DNA of 7,134 bases from Bacteroidota bacterium. Lineage in GTDB: Bacteria; Bacteroidota; Bacteroidia; Bacteroidales; UBA10428. This document shows, in pieces, positions 7,013 through 7,134 of the stretch (position 1 is the first letter of the stretch; every line of letters starts with the position of its first letter). Location: positions 1 through 7,134 of the forward strand of contig JAJUGM010000166.1 of the NCBI GenBank assembly GCA_029268165.1. Reading direction: 5' to 3'. Made by a program: the position numbers and the translations under genes. Below the pieces are notes generated by a model. That model searched no databases and was not told the DNA's origin. It saw only the letters and a program-made list of their open reading frames with translations.

Positions 7013-7134
7013 ATGAATTACGATAATATTAAGAAATTATTCAGACGTATCCTCCGGCTGACTGTTTTCATCGTTATTTTACTATTAGGAGTATTTATTT
7101 ACTGGAAATACTTTTTTACATACAGTGAAGGATA
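7013..7134 (+). CDS. N-terminus of a membrane-anchored protein, 3'-truncated by the window edge
   Basis: Only the first 40 codons are in the window, and the frame is still open at the last base. The peptide begins MNYDNIKKLFRRILR, a strongly basic cytoplasmic end, followed by a single hydrophobic helix at about 16-35 (LTVFIVILLLGVFIYW and onward), then TYSEG. There is no lipobox and no clear signal peptidase I site, so a single-pass N-terminal anchor with the rest of the protein outside is the likely arrangement. Similar short proteins with a YSEG-type segment just after the helix occur widely in Bacteroidota and are of unknown function; that comparison is from memory and is tentative. The ATG at 7013 is supported by the well-placed promoter upstream. 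No Shine-Dalgarno sequence is evident. It diverges from the mutase operon. Confidence 0.75.
   Translation, partial: MNYDNIKKLFRRILRLTVFIVILLLGVFIYWKYFFTYSEG

Noticed and set aside
1..7134. A novel defence, mobile or biosynthetic system
   Set aside because: Every sizeable gene but the lipoprotein and the truncated membrane protein belongs to a well-known housekeeping family. There are no repeat arrays, transposase or integrase genes, toxin-antitoxin pairs or composition shifts.

Overview
The window looks like chromosomal DNA from a member of the Bacteroidota (Bacteroidetes). The protein sequences have the flavour of that phylum. Spacers are AT-rich, most genes lack a Shine-Dalgarno sequence, and the one intergenic region between divergent genes carries matches to the phylum's TAnnTTTG -7 promoter element on both strands. 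Base composition and codon use look even throughout, and I see no sign of horizontal transfer, mobile elements, CRISPR or RNA genes.

Left half, plus strand (1-3900): a high-affinity phosphate uptake operon in the order pstS (5' end outside the window), pstC, pstA, pstB, phoU. Genes are nearly touching or overlapping (1 nt gap, 8 nt overlap, 4 nt gap, then about 48 nt before the preferred phoU start). PstS captures phosphate outside the inner membrane, PstC and PstA form the channel, PstB hydrolyses ATP, and PhoU is the accessory protein linking transporter activity to phosphate signalling. No PhoB/PhoR two-component genes lie in the window.

Middle (3901-4068): a short spacer between convergent genes with only weak AT-rich hairpins.

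Right half, minus strand (6885 down to 4069): a second compact operon transcribed as phospho-sugar mutase (phosphoglucomutase/phosphomannomutase family), a YjbQ/UPF0047-family protein, then a small predicted lipoprotein of unknown function. Gaps are 1 nt and 14 nt.

Right edge (6886-7134): a divergent promoter region, then the first 40 codons of a plus-strand gene for a membrane-anchored protein cut off by the window end.

Overall this is ordinary housekeeping DNA. I found no convincing new biological system. The least explained item is the small lipoprotein at the end of the minus-strand operon.
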